NCBI RefSeq assembly: GCF_037935975.1 | Contig: NZ_CP149817.1 | Coordinates: 3,286,001-3,350,000, forward strand | Direction of reading: 5' to 3' | Length of the DNA stretch: 64,000 nt | DNA from: Teredinibacter turnerae | Lineage (GTDB): Bacteria; Pseudomonadota; Gammaproteobacteria; Pseudomonadales; Cellvibrionaceae | Part shown: positions 38,552 to 48,730 of the stretch, piece after piece | Layout: every line of letters begins with the position of its first letter | Position numbering within the stretch: position 1 is the stretch's first letter | Notes under the pieces: generated by a model | Told to the model about the DNA's origin: nothing | The model's input: only the letters and a program-made list of their open reading frames with translations | The model's database searches: none | Translations under genes and position numbers: made by a program

Positions 38552-40069
38552 ATGGATCTACCGCCTCTCATAACGCGCATTATTAACGCACGCACACCCA
38601 ACACGAGCCCGGCGAAACTCGAGCTGGTGTCATTGGCCGAATACGCCGGAAGCCAATTATCTGTGGTTGCCGAGGAAGTAGCGCCACTGCAACCTCAGCT
38701 GCGGCAACAGTTACTGGCTCAGCTTGCACAGTGGGTTGCGCAGTCCAAAATTTCACCAATTTTGGCGCAACAGATACAGACCGCACCCAACCTCCTTGCG
38801 GCGCAATTGCAAACGCCCGGTCCACAGAACCAGGCACAACGACTGAACCCTGGCGTCCAGCAGCGTATCGAAACCCTGCTCGCCATTTCCGCGACACCAT
38901 TACGACCTGGCGCACCCCTGAATGTGCGCGTGGATGCCCAGGGGCAGCTCCATCTCGCACCGATGGGCGGGACCGGAACAACACCTACCCCAGCAGCGTT
39001 ACTCGCAGGATTGCGCCAGTATCGAGCCTACAGCGAACCCCTGGCGCAGCCAGTCCGCTTGCTGAGTGACATTCAACAGCATTTGTTGAAGATTCCGGCG
39101 GAGCAGCGAACCGCGTTGCTCTCGCCACGACTGGAAAGCGCCGTCGCATCCTTACTACAACAACCTCCGACGGCAGGCGCCATCAATGCTACTCAGTTGG
39201 AACGCCTGTTCCAGAGCAGTGGACTCTACCTGGAAAATAATTTAGCGCAGCTGGCATATCGCCAGCCAACGGCAAAAACTGAAACAGCGGCCCACTCACC
39301 GCTACCGGGTACAGGCGGGATACCCGACCTGAAACAGGCGCTGTTAAGCGTGTTCAGCAGCGCAACGCAGGAAGTGACACAACTTCAGCAAACGGCACCC
39401 ACTCCACCGCAAAGCCTGAGTGAGGCGCTCGCCAGCGCTGGCGCTCACCTAAAGCAATCGGGGCAATTACTACAGTATTTACAACAGTTGACCGGTCAGG
39501 CTGGCCTGAACACCGCCATGTTCGCCAGTGTTATCACGATGGTCAGTCCGGACTTGCCCCGCCAGCTCGCCGCCTTGGTTCAAGCTGCGGCCGCTCTGGG
39601 CCTGGCCCGAATAAGCAGTAACCAATTACAACACCTAAGCCGGCATATCCAGGAGCCCGGCGCGTTGATGCAATCCCAGGTAGAATTTTTTGTGCGCACT
39701 GGCGCCGAACAATTGATGCCGGTAAACCTGTACATAGAAGAAAGACGCACCCCAACAAAAGACGATACAAACCAGAAGGAATCGCGCAAACGCAACACCC
39801 AGCGCGCCTATTGGCGAGTGTTTATGGAGCTGACTTTGCGCGATAACAGCCGACTGGCTACCGAAATCACCTTTCTGGATGAGCGATTGAAAACACGAAT
39901 GTGGAGCGATTCCAGCCGCTTGCAACAACGCGCAACGGAACAACTTGATCAACTGCAGACACGGCTGGAAGCCAGTGGCATTCAGATTGACGGCATGACG
40001 GTAGAGGCTGGACCACCGCCGGCGCAACCACGTCAAACGGTACAGCAACTCATTGATGTGAAAACATGA
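38552..40069 (+). CDS. FliK-like protein with flagellar hook-length control C-terminal domain
   Basis: A 505-residue protein with a Gln/Ala/Pro-rich N-terminal three quarters (low complexity, about 30-360) and a C-terminal Flg_hook domain (about 375-485) with VEFFVRTGAEQLMPVNLYIEE and WRVFMELTLRDNSRLATEITFLDERLKTRMW. FliK controls hook length by interacting with FlhB, and the next gene encodes an FlhB C-terminal homologue. In Pseudomonas, similar genes also lie near ccm rather than in the main hook cluster. It may be an accessory rather than the main FliK. Confidence 0.8.
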   Translation: MDLPPLITRIINARTPNTSPAKLELVSLAEYAGSQLSVVAEEVAPLQPQLRQQLLAQLAQWVAQSKISPILAQQIQTAPNLLAAQLQTPGPQNQAQRLNPGVQQRIETLLAISATPLRPGAPLNVRVDAQGQLHLAPMGGTGTTPTPAALLAGLRQYRAYSEPLAQPVRLLSDIQQHLLKIPAEQRTALLSPRLESAVASLLQQPPTAGAINATQLERLFQSSGLYLENNLAQLAYRQPTAKTETAAHSPLPGTGGIPDLKQALLSVFSSATQEVTQLQQTAPTPPQSLSEALASAGAHLKQSGQLLQYLQQLTGQAGLNTAMFASVITMVSPDLPRQLAALVQAAAALGLARISSNQLQHLSRHIQEPGALMQSQVEFFVRTGAEQLMPVNLYIEERRTPTKDDTNQKESRKRNTQRAYWRVFMELTLRDNSRLATEITFLDERLKTRMWSDSSRLQQRATEQLDQLQTRLEASGIQIDGMTVEAGPPPAQPRQTVQQLIDVKT

Positions 40070-40350
40070 AACCAGCTCCCACTAAAGCCGTAGCCCTTTT
40101 TTACGATGGGGAGTCAGCACCCACAATCACCGCCAAAGGCAGTGGTGATCAAGCTGAGGAAATTTTGCGGATTGCCCGGGAAGCAGAGGTTCCGTTGTGC
40201 GACAACGGGCCGCTGGTAGAGCTATTGAGCCAGCTGGAGCTGGGCGACAGCATTCCGAAGGAACTTTACGTCGCAGTCGCCCATATTATCGCTTTCGCTT
40301 ATCAATTGGATCAGCGTGCAAGCGCATCTGACAGCGAAATACCGCTATAA
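40066..40350 (+). CDS. FlhB C-terminal-domain-like protein
   Basis: A 94-residue protein resembling only the cytoplasmic C-terminal substrate-specificity domain of FlhB/YscU proteins (KAVALFYDGESAPTITAKGSGDQAEEILRIAREAEVPL, ending with a VAVAHIIAFAYQLD helix). The autocleavage NPTH site and membrane domain are absent. It overlaps the FliK-like stop by four bases (ATGA), so the pair is translationally coupled and probably works together on export switching. Confidence 0.85.
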   Translation: MKPAPTKAVALFYDGESAPTITAKGSGDQAEEILRIAREAEVPLCDNGPLVELLSQLELGDSIPKELYVAVAHIIAFAYQLDQRASASDSEIPL

Positions 40351-40389
40351 TCGCCGCCCCTATTTTAAAGCCTCAGTCTGGAGCACTCT

Positions 40390-40674
40390 ATGTTGACAGT
40401 GAACGAATATTTCGAGGGTAAGGTTAAGTCGATCGGTTTCAGCCCTGCTGGCCTGCCAGCGACCATCGGTGTGATGGCGATTGGCGAATACACCTTTGGC
40501 ACCGATTGCCGGGAAATCATGACTGTTGTGAGCGGCGAGCTGACCGTAAAACTGCCCGAGCAAACAGATTGGCACACGTATATCTCCGGCCAAACGTTTG
40601 AAATTGACGCCAACCAAAGCTTCGACTTAAAAGTCGCGGTAGAAACAGCCTACCTCTGCCAGTACGACCGTTAA
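40390..40674 (+). CDS. ppnP: Pyrimidine/purine nucleoside phosphorylase PpnP
   Basis: A 94-residue cupin (formerly DUF1255/YaiE) that phosphorolyses diverse nucleosides. The family sequence is intact: [52 protein letters not shown] and ending AYLCQYDR. Its last four bases overlap the end of the convergent histidine kinase gene. Confidence 0.93.
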   Translation: MLTVNEYFEGKVKSIGFSPAGLPATIGVMAIGEYTFGTDCREIMTVVSGELTVKLPEQTDWHTYISGQTFEIDANQSFDLKVAVETAYLCQYDR

Positions 40675-42128
40675 TCCAACACCGACGATTGCGTGGGCAA
40701 CCGCACAGAAAAGCGGCTGCCTGCGCCATATTCACTGGCGACCGATATCTCGCCGCCTAAAATCTCCACCACATCGTTCACCAACGCCAAACCCAGCCCC
40801 GTCCCTTGTATACCCTGGGTGTTGCTCTCTTTCACCCGCTGATAAGAATCAAACAGCGTATCCAGCTGATCTGCGGGGATTCCCATACCAGTATCTGCCA
40901 CCTCAATCAGAAATTCTTCGGCACAATCTTCCATTGGCGGCTCCACATCCAGCGGCTGGACAACAACGCTTACCTGCCCTTTTCGCGTGTATTTCACGGC
41001 GTTGGAAATCAGGTTAATTAAAATCTGCCGTACTTTGTGAACATCGCTGGCCACCGTAAACTCAGGAGGACAATGAACCTCGTAATGCAGCTTTTTCATT
41101 TCCGCCAGATAGTGCATCTGTTCATGAATTTCATCGAGCACATCCTGCGGCCGAAACAGGGTGATTTCCGTGGTCATTTTGCCCGCTTCGATTTTGGAAA
41201 TATCCAGCGTATCTGAGATCAATTCATTGAGCTGCATCCCCCCCACCTTGATACCCCGCAGTGCTTTGAGATCCCGGTCTTTGAGGTTCTCGGCGTTGCG
41301 GCACAAGAGCAGATCGGAGTAGCCGACAATCGCATTCAGCGGGGTACGCAATTCATGAATCATTTTTGCGTAAAAGTCGCGCCGGGCCTGAGCTCTCGCC
41401 ACACTGGCTTGCGCCTGTGCCCGTTTCACGTCGCTGACATCGAATACATAACCAATGACACTCTGTCCGACAGGTGAAACCAGCGGGCTGAAATGCCAGT
41501 TAAACCAGAAGTCGTCTACCGCCACTTCCACTGGCGCGCGTAAATTTTGCGAAGCTACAATCTGAGCGCAGATCTCGTTGATATCCCGTGGCATTATCCG
41601 CGCGTGCCCCTGGTCATCGAAACCGTGGGTCATCATCAGGTGTTGCATGGCCGGGTTGCAGAACAGCATTTGTCCGAACTCGTCGAACTCGACAATCGCC
41701 GCCGGATTTTTATCGACAAAATCGGCAAACTTCTGCAGCTCCGCGAAACTGTAATCCTGCTGTTCGTTGCGGTGAAAACGGACCACGAAGTGGCCATCTG
41801 CCGCTAAAGGCAAACGCGCCGTGCGGTAGTCAACACTGACATAGTCCCCCTCTGCCGACAGCCAAAAACTGCTTTTTACAGTCGTTGAGTCGGCATCTCG
41901 GCAAATCGGGCAGTCCTCTGGCGCATGGTGGAGCCGCCGCGTTGAAATACAAATGCGGTCGTGCGCCATTTGACCGATCAGCTGTTCGGGGCGCCAGCCG
42001 AGTATCGCCTGTGCGTGTTCACAGATAGCCAGAATGCGCCCGTTCTCGTCCAGCACAATGGCGCCATCTGGCCAATAGGTGAGCCAGGCGTTTGGATCGC
42101 TGGGGGTGTTAGTGACAGGTTTGACCAT
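40671..42128 (-). CDS. Cytoplasmic PAS-PAS sensor histidine kinase
   Basis: A 485-residue soluble kinase with no membrane helix. PAS 1 (about 10-115) contains a CPIC motif ([10 protein letters not shown]); PAS 2 (about 130-235); HisKA with phospho-acceptor His258 ([10 protein letters not shown]); and an HATPase domain with N box ([15 protein letters not shown]), DTGMGIP and GTGLGLAL. There is no receiver domain and no response regulator beside it. It starts four bases downstream of the HD-GYP stop, so the two are co-expressed. Confidence 0.92.
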   Translation of the reverse strand: MVKPVTNTPSDPNAWLTYWPDGAIVLDENGRILAICEHAQAILGWRPEQLIGQMAHDRICISTRRLHHAPEDCPICRDADSTTVKSSFWLSAEGDYVSVDYRTARLPLAADGHFVVRFHRNEQQDYSFAELQKFADFVDKNPAAIVEFDEFGQMLFCNPAMQHLMMTHGFDDQGHARIMPRDINEICAQIVASQNLRAPVEVAVDDFWFNWHFSPLVSPVGQSVIGYVFDVSDVKRAQAQASVARAQARRDFYAKMIHELRTPLNAIVGYSDLLLCRNAENLKDRDLKALRGIKVGGMQLNELISDTLDISKIEAGKMTTEITLFRPQDVLDEIHEQMHYLAEMKKLHYEVHCPPEFTVASDVHKVRQILINLISNAVKYTRKGQVSVVVQPLDVEPPMEDCAEEFLIEVADTGMGIPADQLDTLFDSYQRVKESNTQGIQGTGLGLALVNDVVEILGGEISVASEYGAGSRFSVRLPTQSSVLD

Positions 42129-42132
42129 TGCG

Positions 42133-43389
42133 CTACCCCGGCACCGTCGCTACCAAGCGGCGCGCTGGATCATCGTCCGGGCTGGACGGGTCGAGCACAC
42201 CCGTAATTGAACGCTCATTGGCCGATTCCATACTCAGATCCACGCGCAGGGCGCTGCGCAATGGCCGACTGTTACTATCGTATTCAATGCGAATAACGGG
42301 GGTAAGGTGGGAGTTCGGGTTGATTTCCTCCACCACAGCTTTTTCACCGGTGTTCAGGCGCACCGCAGTTGTCACGGGATAAACACCCAACATACTGATG
42401 AGCGATGCTACGCATGGTAGCGCGAAGCGACCTTTCTCTGCGTGCATATAAAGCACTCTCAGTGCTTTGGTCGGCAGCATTCCCGGCTTGTCGTTTAAAT
42501 GATGCACCCACTCATCGTAAGTGTTTACCACGGTAAGAATATGGCTGGCTGGATGGATCTGGTAACCTTTCAATTGTTTCGGGTAACCCGAGCCGTCGTT
42601 CATTTCATGGTGCTCGGCGATAATTCGCCGAGTCAGGGCATCTATGTTGGCACTGTCCAACATCCGCAGTCCTAACTCCACGTGCGACTGCGCCAGACTG
42701 CGCTCTGCCGCGGTGTAATCGGAACGCTTGCCCATCAAGTGTAATGGAAGCTGCATCCAGCCACTGTCATGCAGCAGCGCAGCAACCCCCAGCGCGTGCA
42801 TTTCCTCTTTCGCCAATCCGGTGACTACAGCGAGATTCAGACATAAACAAAACGAACCAAACGCGTGGTCGACCAGCTTTTGTGCTTTGCCGGTAAGGTG
42901 TGCGAGCGTTTGGAGCGCCTGCTCATTGCGTTGCAAACTCTCCAGTGTTTTGTCCACCAGTGGCGCCATTGCTTCACCATCCACTGGCAGATTGCGCTCG
43001 AGTTTTTCATTGATACTGCGCACCGTATCTTTAACTTCTGACCGCAACCGCAACGCGACGGCGAGTTCTTTTTTGAAGCCAGGGGACAGATCATGCGTCT
43101 GCGGGGGTACTTGCAGCTCGCTGTCGTTAAGTGGCTGGGTTCCAGTAAGCACGTTGACAGGTTCACAGGCCACCTCTTGGGGGGCACTGCCACGCTCAAG
43201 GTCAATTGTTACCAGCTTAACGCCAGCGGAACGCAGCTTGTTGATATCGTGGCCACTGGCGATCATGCGGCTGTGCTTAAAAAACGGACTTTGCATCCAC
43301 GGAATATCTAACTCCACGACAAACATTCCCGGCACCAGCTGGGCCAAAGGAATCTGCTGAGTTTTACGATTAGCACTCATAGATTGCAT
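42133..43389 (-). CDS. HD-GYP domain protein with DUF3391 N-terminus
   Basis: A 418-residue protein: N-terminal DUF3391 (about 12-70), a helical linker, then an HD-GYP domain (about 170-370). HD is His207-Asp208 and the GYP motif is GSGYP (268-270) after His260-His261-Glu262. Deviations from active HD-GYP phosphodiesterases are clear: HDIGK is HDSGW, and the later VADxFDALxxxRPYR segment is VVNTYDEWVHHLNDKP, with Asn in place of a usual metal-ligand Asp. It may hydrolyse c-di-GMP poorly or act as a binding partner. GTG/ATG starts 43389 and 43380 are both possible. Confidence 0.88.
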   Translation of the reverse strand: MQSMSANRKTQQIPLAQLVPGMFVVELDIPWMQSPFFKHSRMIASGHDINKLRSAGVKLVTIDLERGSAPQEVACEPVNVLTGTQPLNDSELQVPPQTHDLSPGFKKELAVALRLRSEVKDTVRSINEKLERNLPVDGEAMAPLVDKTLESLQRNEQALQTLAHLTGKAQKLVDHAFGSFCLCLNLAVVTGLAKEEMHALGVAALLHDSGWMQLPLHLMGKRSDYTAAERSLAQSHVELGLRMLDSANIDALTRRIIAEHHEMNDGSGYPKQLKGYQIHPASHILTVVNTYDEWVHHLNDKPGMLPTKALRVLYMHAEKGRFALPCVASLISMLGVYPVTTAVRLNTGEKAVVEEINPNSHLTPVIRIEYDSNSRPLRSALRVDLSMESANERSITGVLDPSSPDDDPARRLVATVPG

Positions 43390-43502
43390 ACAGGCGGAAA
43401 GGAATTTTTCCCATAAGTATAGTTTCCCCCCGCCACAACTCTTTATACGTTTTTCTTATCAAGGCTTTCCATACTCAAGGCACGGTTCAGGGATAAGGCA
43501 CC

Positions 43503-43528
43503 AAAAAAAACGGCGCCATAAGGCGCCG
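43503..43528 (-). terminator. Terminator of the large surface lipoprotein gene
   Basis: On the minus strand CGGCGCC-TTAT-GGCGCCG is followed by eight T, about 25 bp after the stop codon at 43554. Confidence 0.9.
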
Positions 43529-43553
43529 CAAATCATGGAAAATTCCGTTGCTG

Positions 43554-46500
43554 TCAGGGGTGAGCTTCTGGCTCTTCGCAGCTCAGCACGATGCTGGTCT
43601 GGAACATAAAGTTAGATTCAACGGTGTGGCGCTCGGCGAAGAACAGGTCAAAACTATAACGGCCCCCTATTTCGATGCCCAATTGATCAGCGACATCATC
43701 CAGTGCAATAGATTTCTCCTGCACACCGTGGACACCGCCAATATCTATTGCCCGGCGGCCGTTAATGTAAAGCCACAGATCATCGTCACCACGGAACACG
43801 AATTTTTCGCCACCCAGGTAATCGAAATACAGATGTGACTCCAACGTGAAGTGGTAGTTATGCTCAAACCCTGGGGTGGGGCCCCAGCCTGAATCGTCGA
43901 TTGGGAAAAACGCTGAATTCTCGTAGGTCCAGATATCCGTTCCAGGCGTTCGCTGGATTTCCAGCGACATTGGCAGGCGCAGGTTCACGTCTTCTACATC
44001 GTTATACCAACTGGCAAAGGCATCAGGGCCGTTGGTCGTTTCGGTGCCGCGGCGGCCATGCGCATAGACCGGCTTGCCATCCTCGCCCAGCCATTCAGTG
44101 ACAATGCCGCGATCGCTCGCAATTTTGTACTCAAAGTCCGGGTGAGACGATTTAAAGTCGCGGATGACCACAGGGAAGCTGCGCGAGTCCACGCCAGACA
44201 TGTCACAGGCGGGCGGCTCATTTACGGTGATCATTACCGTGTCTGGCTCACTATTCCATTCACCATCATTTACTACCAGCTGAACGACATAATCGCCGGG
44301 CAAGTCGACCGCAATTCCGGTCGCTACAGATTCTGGCGCGATCAACTTTGCAGCGCTGCCATCAGGCGTTGAAATCAAACTCCAAGAGAACGCCAACGGC
44401 TGCATTTCCGGATCGTAGCTGCCACTGCCATCGACAGTAAGCATTCCCTCCTGGTCGACAGTGCGATCGTCGCCCGCATCAGCAACCGGTTTCGCGTTGC
44501 TGGTGCTCAGCACAACCGTATCAGCCGAACTTTCCGCGAGGCCATCGCTCACCACTAAGGCAAAGGTGTAGTCGCCAGAGGTGTCCACCAATACGTGCGG
44601 CTGCATCACAGACACGTCGCTAAGTTGTACCTGAGATTCCGCCGGTGCGGAGACGAGTGACCAGCTATATGTCAGCGCGTCGCCATCGGCGTCAAAGCTG
44701 CCACTGCCATCAAGACTCACCGAGCTACCCACGGAAGTTGAAAGGTCATCACCCGCGTCAGCGACAGGTGCGGTGTTCGCCAACGACACATTGATACTCA
44801 CCGTGTCCACACCGCTTTCACTGGTGCCGTCGCTCACAACCAAGGCAACGACGTAAGCGCCGGCGACGTCCGGCGTAAACTGCGGTGTAACACTGGTTTC
44901 ATCAGCCAAAGTCACGCTGCTGGTCACGGGCAGTTCAACAAAATACCAGCTGTAGGTGAGTGGGTCGCCATCCAGGTCTGTACTGCCAGAGCCGTTTAAC
45001 TGTGCAACAACACCAGTCTCCAGCGCCTGATCTAAACCGGCGTTCGCAGTGGGTGCATGATTGACCGGCGTCGGCGAAGGTGTGGGCGTCGGTGTCGGTT
45101 CTGCGCTTGGTTCTGCACTTGGTTCTGCACTTGGTTCAGTAGAGGGCTCCACAGAAGGTTCAACACTGGGTTCAGCGCTAGGCTCCACTGAAGGTTCAAC
45201 ACTGGGTTCAGCGCTAGGCTCCACTGAAGGTTCAACACTGGGTTCAGCGCTAGGCTCCACTGAAGGTTCGATTGACGGTTCTGCACTCGGAGGAACGGAA
45301 GGCTCCGATGTAGGCACTGGAGTGGGCTCCACGGTTGGCGTCGGCTCAGATGAAGGCGCAGGCGTCGGCGTGGGCGGAGCGATTGTTGGCGTCACCGTCG
45401 GCGTGGGCGTGGGCGCAACTGTTGGGGTAACCGATGGTGTCACGGATGGCACCATGCTCGGAGTAACAGAAGGCATCACGCTCGGTACCACTGAGGGGGT
45501 TACCGTTGGTGTTATGGATGGCGCTACAGAGGGCATCACCGAAGGTACCACAGTCGGAACGATTGTAGGCACGATAGAGGGCACCACTGACGGCATCACG
45601 CTTGGTTGTATGCTGGGTGCAGGGGTTGGCGTTGGGCTCGGCGGATAGCTTGGCACAACACTGGGCTCCGGCGTCGGTTGAACCCCAGGGTCATCGCAAA
45701 CAATGCGAGAGCCATCAACATCTTCAATGTAATCCTCTGAATATGGCGCAAACGGATAATCGAGACCAACATGAGGCTGCGCGAGCGCCAACTCTGTATA
45801 TTCTGTTCCCGCTTTGGCTTTAACCACCGGTAACCGGCTGTCCGTTTGGGGGTTATATACCCAGATACCGTAAGCGCTCTCGATGCTGTTCGCATCCGAA
45901 TCCGCACGACAGAACGCGCTGACACCAGCGCCGACTTCTGTACATTGCGCCCAGCTCACCAACAGGCGCGAAGAGCCATCGCGATAAGGCGCAACCGCAG
46001 AGTACCAGCCGGGAAGCGATGCCTGATTAGGGAACAAACCAACGCTATCGGCAATCACCGGCTCCAGCGACATGTTGGCAAATACCACTCCGCTCGCAAC
46101 GTCGTTCGGGCTTTGCAGCTCCATAACATTGCCGCCGAGAAAACCGTTGTAGCGATGCTTCAGCAAGGTAATCAGCTGGCCGTTCTCTGCCTGTACCAAT
46201 TCTTGTAAATTCAGCATAGCCTCATCGGAGGCGCCAGTATCGACAGTGTTGTATAAACGCTGCAGTTCACTGCCATCGGCGGCGATACGCAAAATGCTGT
46301 AGTGGTTGGATGCCAGGGCCGGGCCGAATGGCGTGTCCTGGGTGTAGGCGCACAACTCCGAGTTGGACCAATTGGCGGGTGCTTCTATACCCGCGGGGTA
46401 ATCGGAAGAAAACAGGTTGACGGCAGCAGTTTGGCTGCGCGTGTTAGCCAGCACCAGATCACATTGCGGCACCAGCTCGTAACTGCGACTCCAACGCATA

Positions 46501-47273
46501 AATGCAACGCGACCGTCTTTCAAACTCGCAGGCTGGGTATCATGGTGGTTACCGTAGGTCAGCTGAACAATATTTTCGCCCTGCAACGTCATCGCGTGCA
46601 GGAGCGACGGTTTTTCACTCGGGCTGATCTTGTAACAGTTTTCTTCTGTGTCCTCGGGCAGGGTGACGTCCGAGGGATGATCCGGGTTCCCGGCTGCGCG
46701 GTCAGTTGAAAAGACAACAGTTTGCGTTTTTGTATAGGCGGGGTTGGTGTCCTGGCCCGCATTGGCAATAACGTCGTCCGCAATCAAACGCCTTACTTCG
46801 CCGGTTTCAAAACGGTATTCGTAAATATTCCAGGTATTGTCGGTTGGGTGATCAAGAGGGCCGTGGGCCGCAAACAGCAAGGTTTTTCCGTCATAGGAGG
46901 TATTCAGGTTTTTTACGTCGTAATCCGGCGAGCCAAAATACGCGGCCAGAATGTCGACACTTTGCCCTTCAATATCCAAACTTGAGCGCAGCATCAATTT
47001 TGCGCCAGGTTCAAATTCATAAGGCGCGACCACGTCTAGCGGAGTCGTATTGTCGCTGCTCAGGGTTTTCTGTAGTTTATCTGCGGTAGCGTCAACACTC
47101 TTGTCGCTATTGCGTGAGATAAAAACAAACTCTGTGTCCGCAATAATCGCATTATCGTCCTGCTGGAGCGTTTTTTCCTGCGACTCTCCGTCGCCGCCCG
47201 AACATGCCGCCAGTAACACAGCGCTGGAAACCAGACTGAATCGCACTAATGACAATTTAAATTGCTGAAACAT
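43554..47273 (-). CDS. Large surface lipoprotein: propeller-like region, Pro/Ser linker, PKD-like repeats and fibro-slime domain
   Basis: A 1,239-residue lipoprotein (signal to LLAAC, then [11 protein letters not shown]). ATG 47273 has GGAG eight bases upstream; an in-frame GTG lies at 47282. Regions: a TolB/propeller-like part (about 40-525, with repeated FxxDxxxGNPD and [10 protein letters not shown] strands); a Pro/Ser/Thr/Glu linker (about 530-738, many PSxxPS and [10 protein letters not shown] repeats); three PKD/Ig-like domains starting with (P/A)xADAGDDxxxxxG and ending DGSGSxDxxxDxLTYSWS; and a C-terminal fibro-slime domain (about 1025-1235, with [36 protein letters not shown] and [11 protein letters not shown]). 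Such proteins sit on the cell surface and bind polysaccharide or neighbouring cells. It lies downstream of the envelope machine operon but has a 488 bp gap before it. Confidence 0.85.
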   Translation of the reverse strand: MFQQFKLSLVRFSLVSSAVLLAACSGGDGESQEKTLQQDDNAIIADTEFVFISRNSDKSVDATADKLQKTLSSDNTTPLDVVAPYEFEPGAKLMLRSSLDIEGQSVDILAAYFGSPDYDVKNLNTSYDGKTLLFAAHGPLDHPTDNTWNIYEYRFETGEVRRLIADDVIANAGQDTNPAYTKTQTVVFSTDRAAGNPDHPSDVTLPEDTEENCYKISPSEKPSLLHAMTLQGENIVQLTYGNHHDTQPASLKDGRVAFMRWSRSYELVPQCDLVLANTRSQTAAVNLFSSDYPAGIEAPANWSNSELCAYTQDTPFGPALASNHYSILRIAADGSELQRLYNTVDTGASDEAMLNLQELVQAENGQLITLLKHRYNGFLGGNVMELQSPNDVASGVVFANMSLEPVIADSVGLFPNQASLPGWYSAVAPYRDGSSRLLVSWAQCTEVGAGVSAFCRADSDANSIESAYGIWVYNPQTDSRLPVVKAKAGTEYTELALAQPHVGLDYPFAPYSEDYIEDVDGSRIVCDDPGVQPTPEPSVVPSYPPSPTPTPAPSIQPSVMPSVVPSIVPTIVPTVVPSVMPSVAPSITPTVTPSVVPSVMPSVTPSMVPSVTPSVTPTVAPTPTPTVTPTIAPPTPTPAPSSEPTPTVEPTPVPTSEPSVPPSAEPSIEPSVEPSAEPSVEPSVEPSAEPSVEPSVEPSAEPSVEPSVEPSTEPSAEPSAEPSAEPTPTPTPSPTPVNHAPTANAGLDQALETGVVAQLNGSGSTDLDGDPLTYSWYFVELPVTSSVTLADETSVTPQFTPDVAGAYVVALVVSDGTSESGVDTVSINVSLANTAPVADAGDDLSTSVGSSVSLDGSGSFDADGDALTYSWSLVSAPAESQVQLSDVSVMQPHVLVDTSGDYTFALVVSDGLAESSADTVVLSTSNAKPVADAGDDRTVDQEGMLTVDGSGSYDPEMQPLAFSWSLISTPDGSAAKLIAPESVATGIAVDLPGDYVVQLVVNDGEWNSEPDTVMITVNEPPACDMSGVDSRSFPVVIRDFKSSHPDFEYKIASDRGIVTEWLGEDGKPVYAHGRRGTETTNGPDAFASWYNDVEDVNLRLPMSLEIQRTPGTDIWTYENSAFFPIDDSGWGPTPGFEHNYHFTLESHLYFDYLGGEKFVFRGDDDLWLYINGRRAIDIGGVHGVQEKSIALDDVADQLGIEIGGRYSFDLFFAERHTVESNFMFQTSIVLSCEEPEAHP
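45154..45261. repeat. Three perfect 36-bp direct repeats inside the linker
   Basis: Units 45154-45189, 45190-45225 and 45226-45261 are identical and each encodes a 12-residue Ser-Pro-Glu-rich [12 protein letters not shown]-type block in frame. Further degenerate copies flank them. Confidence 0.9.
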
Positions 47274-47282
47274 AAGATTCAC

Positions 47283-47761
47283 TCCACGAGCTGGGTTCGA
47301 GGCGAATGCATTAACCTCATGCGATTACCCCAAAACTCGCTGCCACCCATTTTTAGTACTTTTTAATTAACCGATTATTTAATCCACTCATACTCAAGCC
47401 ACGTTAGCGCCATCAGACAAGAGGATACTCATGACATAGTGGCAGAAGGGGAGAGAAATTTTTGGTATCGCATCGCAATCATCAGATACCAACCGAATCA
47501 CTGCTGCATTTTTGCCCAAACTGTGGCAAAGCCAACAATGAATTTGTGAACCAGTTTTACGCTATTCCAGCGCGAAAATTTTGTGATAAGCCGGTGGGTG
47601 GCAGAGCAGTAGCAGAGAAAAGTTAATAAACTGACACTACCTGTTTAGACGCGACAGGCTCTCGCTAATAAAGCGTATTGATCCCGTTTTAACCGCATTG
47701 ACTTTAACCCATTAACATAAAATAGTTGCGGCAGCGCCCATCCTTGCGCCGCGCGCAATTG
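47283..47761. other. Non-coding gap between the machine operon and the surface lipoprotein
   Basis: The 479 bp has no plausible gene. It is AT-rich and contains one perfect 8-bp inverted repeat, TTGGTATC (47462-47469) with GATACCAA (47485-47492), which could be an operator. No T-run-associated hairpin follows the machine operon, so read-through into the lipoprotein is possible. No consensus promoter is convincing. Confidence 0.5.
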
Positions 47762-48727
47762 TTAACTTGGGAAGAACAGAAAATCGTATTCGACTATTGC
47801 AGGCGATACTTCGCGGGCGCCAAAATTTAGTGCCCGAATTTTACGCAGTATTTCGCTTTCCAGAGTGGCGACCCCAAGCTCGCTGCCTAACAGCTGCAGA
47901 TTCGAAATTGAACCATCGGGTTCGATCACCAATTTGAACGTAAATTTGCCGCCCAGCTCAGGATTGTCCACCAGCGCTTTTTGGAAAATCGCGTCGACAC
48001 TGCTTTTTGTGCGTTCCAGAGTGCGTCGAATAGATTCCATATCCCGCTGCCCTTTTTTGTTGGAGCGGTGAGTCGCCAAGGTGCTAATTGGCAAATCTGC
48101 AGAGCCAACACCGGCAATTTTTGTAGAATTATATTCTGCTAAACCCGCCGGATCACCGGAGAGCATCGAATCATCCACCGTTATGCCGTCGCTTCGCTTA
48201 ACGGCTCCGTCCTTACCAAGGAATTCACGATTACTCTGCTTCGCTTCACCCTGCGTACTACTGCTAACATTTCTGTTTTGCAAACTGGCGAGATTCAACG
48301 TTCCACGCAATGCAGTGAGTTGATTTGACAACGCATTCAGTCCCTGCGAGTCCGCCAGGGCATTTTCGCCATCCTGCTTTATTGCCGGGCCCTTTTTCTT
48401 GGCGACCTTTGGTTGCGCCCGCGCTTGTTGCGGCTCTTCTTCGATTACCGGTTTCGCTGTTACCGGTTGCGCCAGCTCTACCGGCTCGGGCGTTGGCGGC
48501 GGCAGTGGTTCTTCCAAAGGCTCCAGCATAACCTCGGTAACAACAGCAGGCTCGCGCTGCGCCTCGTAAGATAAATCGAAAACGGGGAGCCAGGGGATAA
48601 CAAGCATCATCACCAGCACGGGAATTAATATGCGTTTTAACCAGCGTTGAAACGCTTTTTCCTGCGCTTCGTCCTCCGCCCATGGCAGGCGAATATCGAG
48701 AGCAAGCGGCTGAACAGCAGTAGTCAT
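47762..48727 (-). CDS. TonB-like energy transducer with AgmX/PglI-type C-terminal domain
   Basis: A 321-residue protein with a short cytoplasmic N-terminus, one membrane helix (about 32-50, ILIPVLVMMLVIPWLPVF), a Pro/Glu-rich periplasmic stretch (EPLPPPTPEPVELAQP) and a C-terminal domain (about 235-321) with FQKALVDNPELGGKFTFKLVIEPDGSISNLQLLGSELG and IRALNFG, the AgmX/PglI pattern. The family is typified by AgmX/GltJ of the myxobacterial gliding machine, which couples the TolQR-type motor to periplasmic parts. It is the last gene of the operon, three bases after the second ExbD-type gene. Confidence 0.85.
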   Translation of the reverse strand: MTTAVQPLALDIRLPWAEDEAQEKAFQRWLKRILIPVLVMMLVIPWLPVFDLSYEAQREPAVVTEVMLEPLEEPLPPPTPEPVELAQPVTAKPVIEEEPQQARAQPKVAKKKGPAIKQDGENALADSQGLNALSNQLTALRGTLNLASLQNRNVSSSTQGEAKQSNREFLGKDGAVKRSDGITVDDSMLSGDPAGLAEYNSTKIAGVGSADLPISTLATHRSNKKGQRDMESIRRTLERTKSSVDAIFQKALVDNPELGGKFTFKLVIEPDGSISNLQLLGSELGVATLESEILRKIRALNFGAREVSPAIVEYDFLFFPS

Positions 48728-48730
48728 TCG

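Noticed and set aside
45061-45648. 195-residue Gly/Val/Ser-rich plus-strand frame
   Set aside because: Mirror of the Pro/Ser linker of the lipoprotein on the other strand; composition is entirely explained by the repeats.
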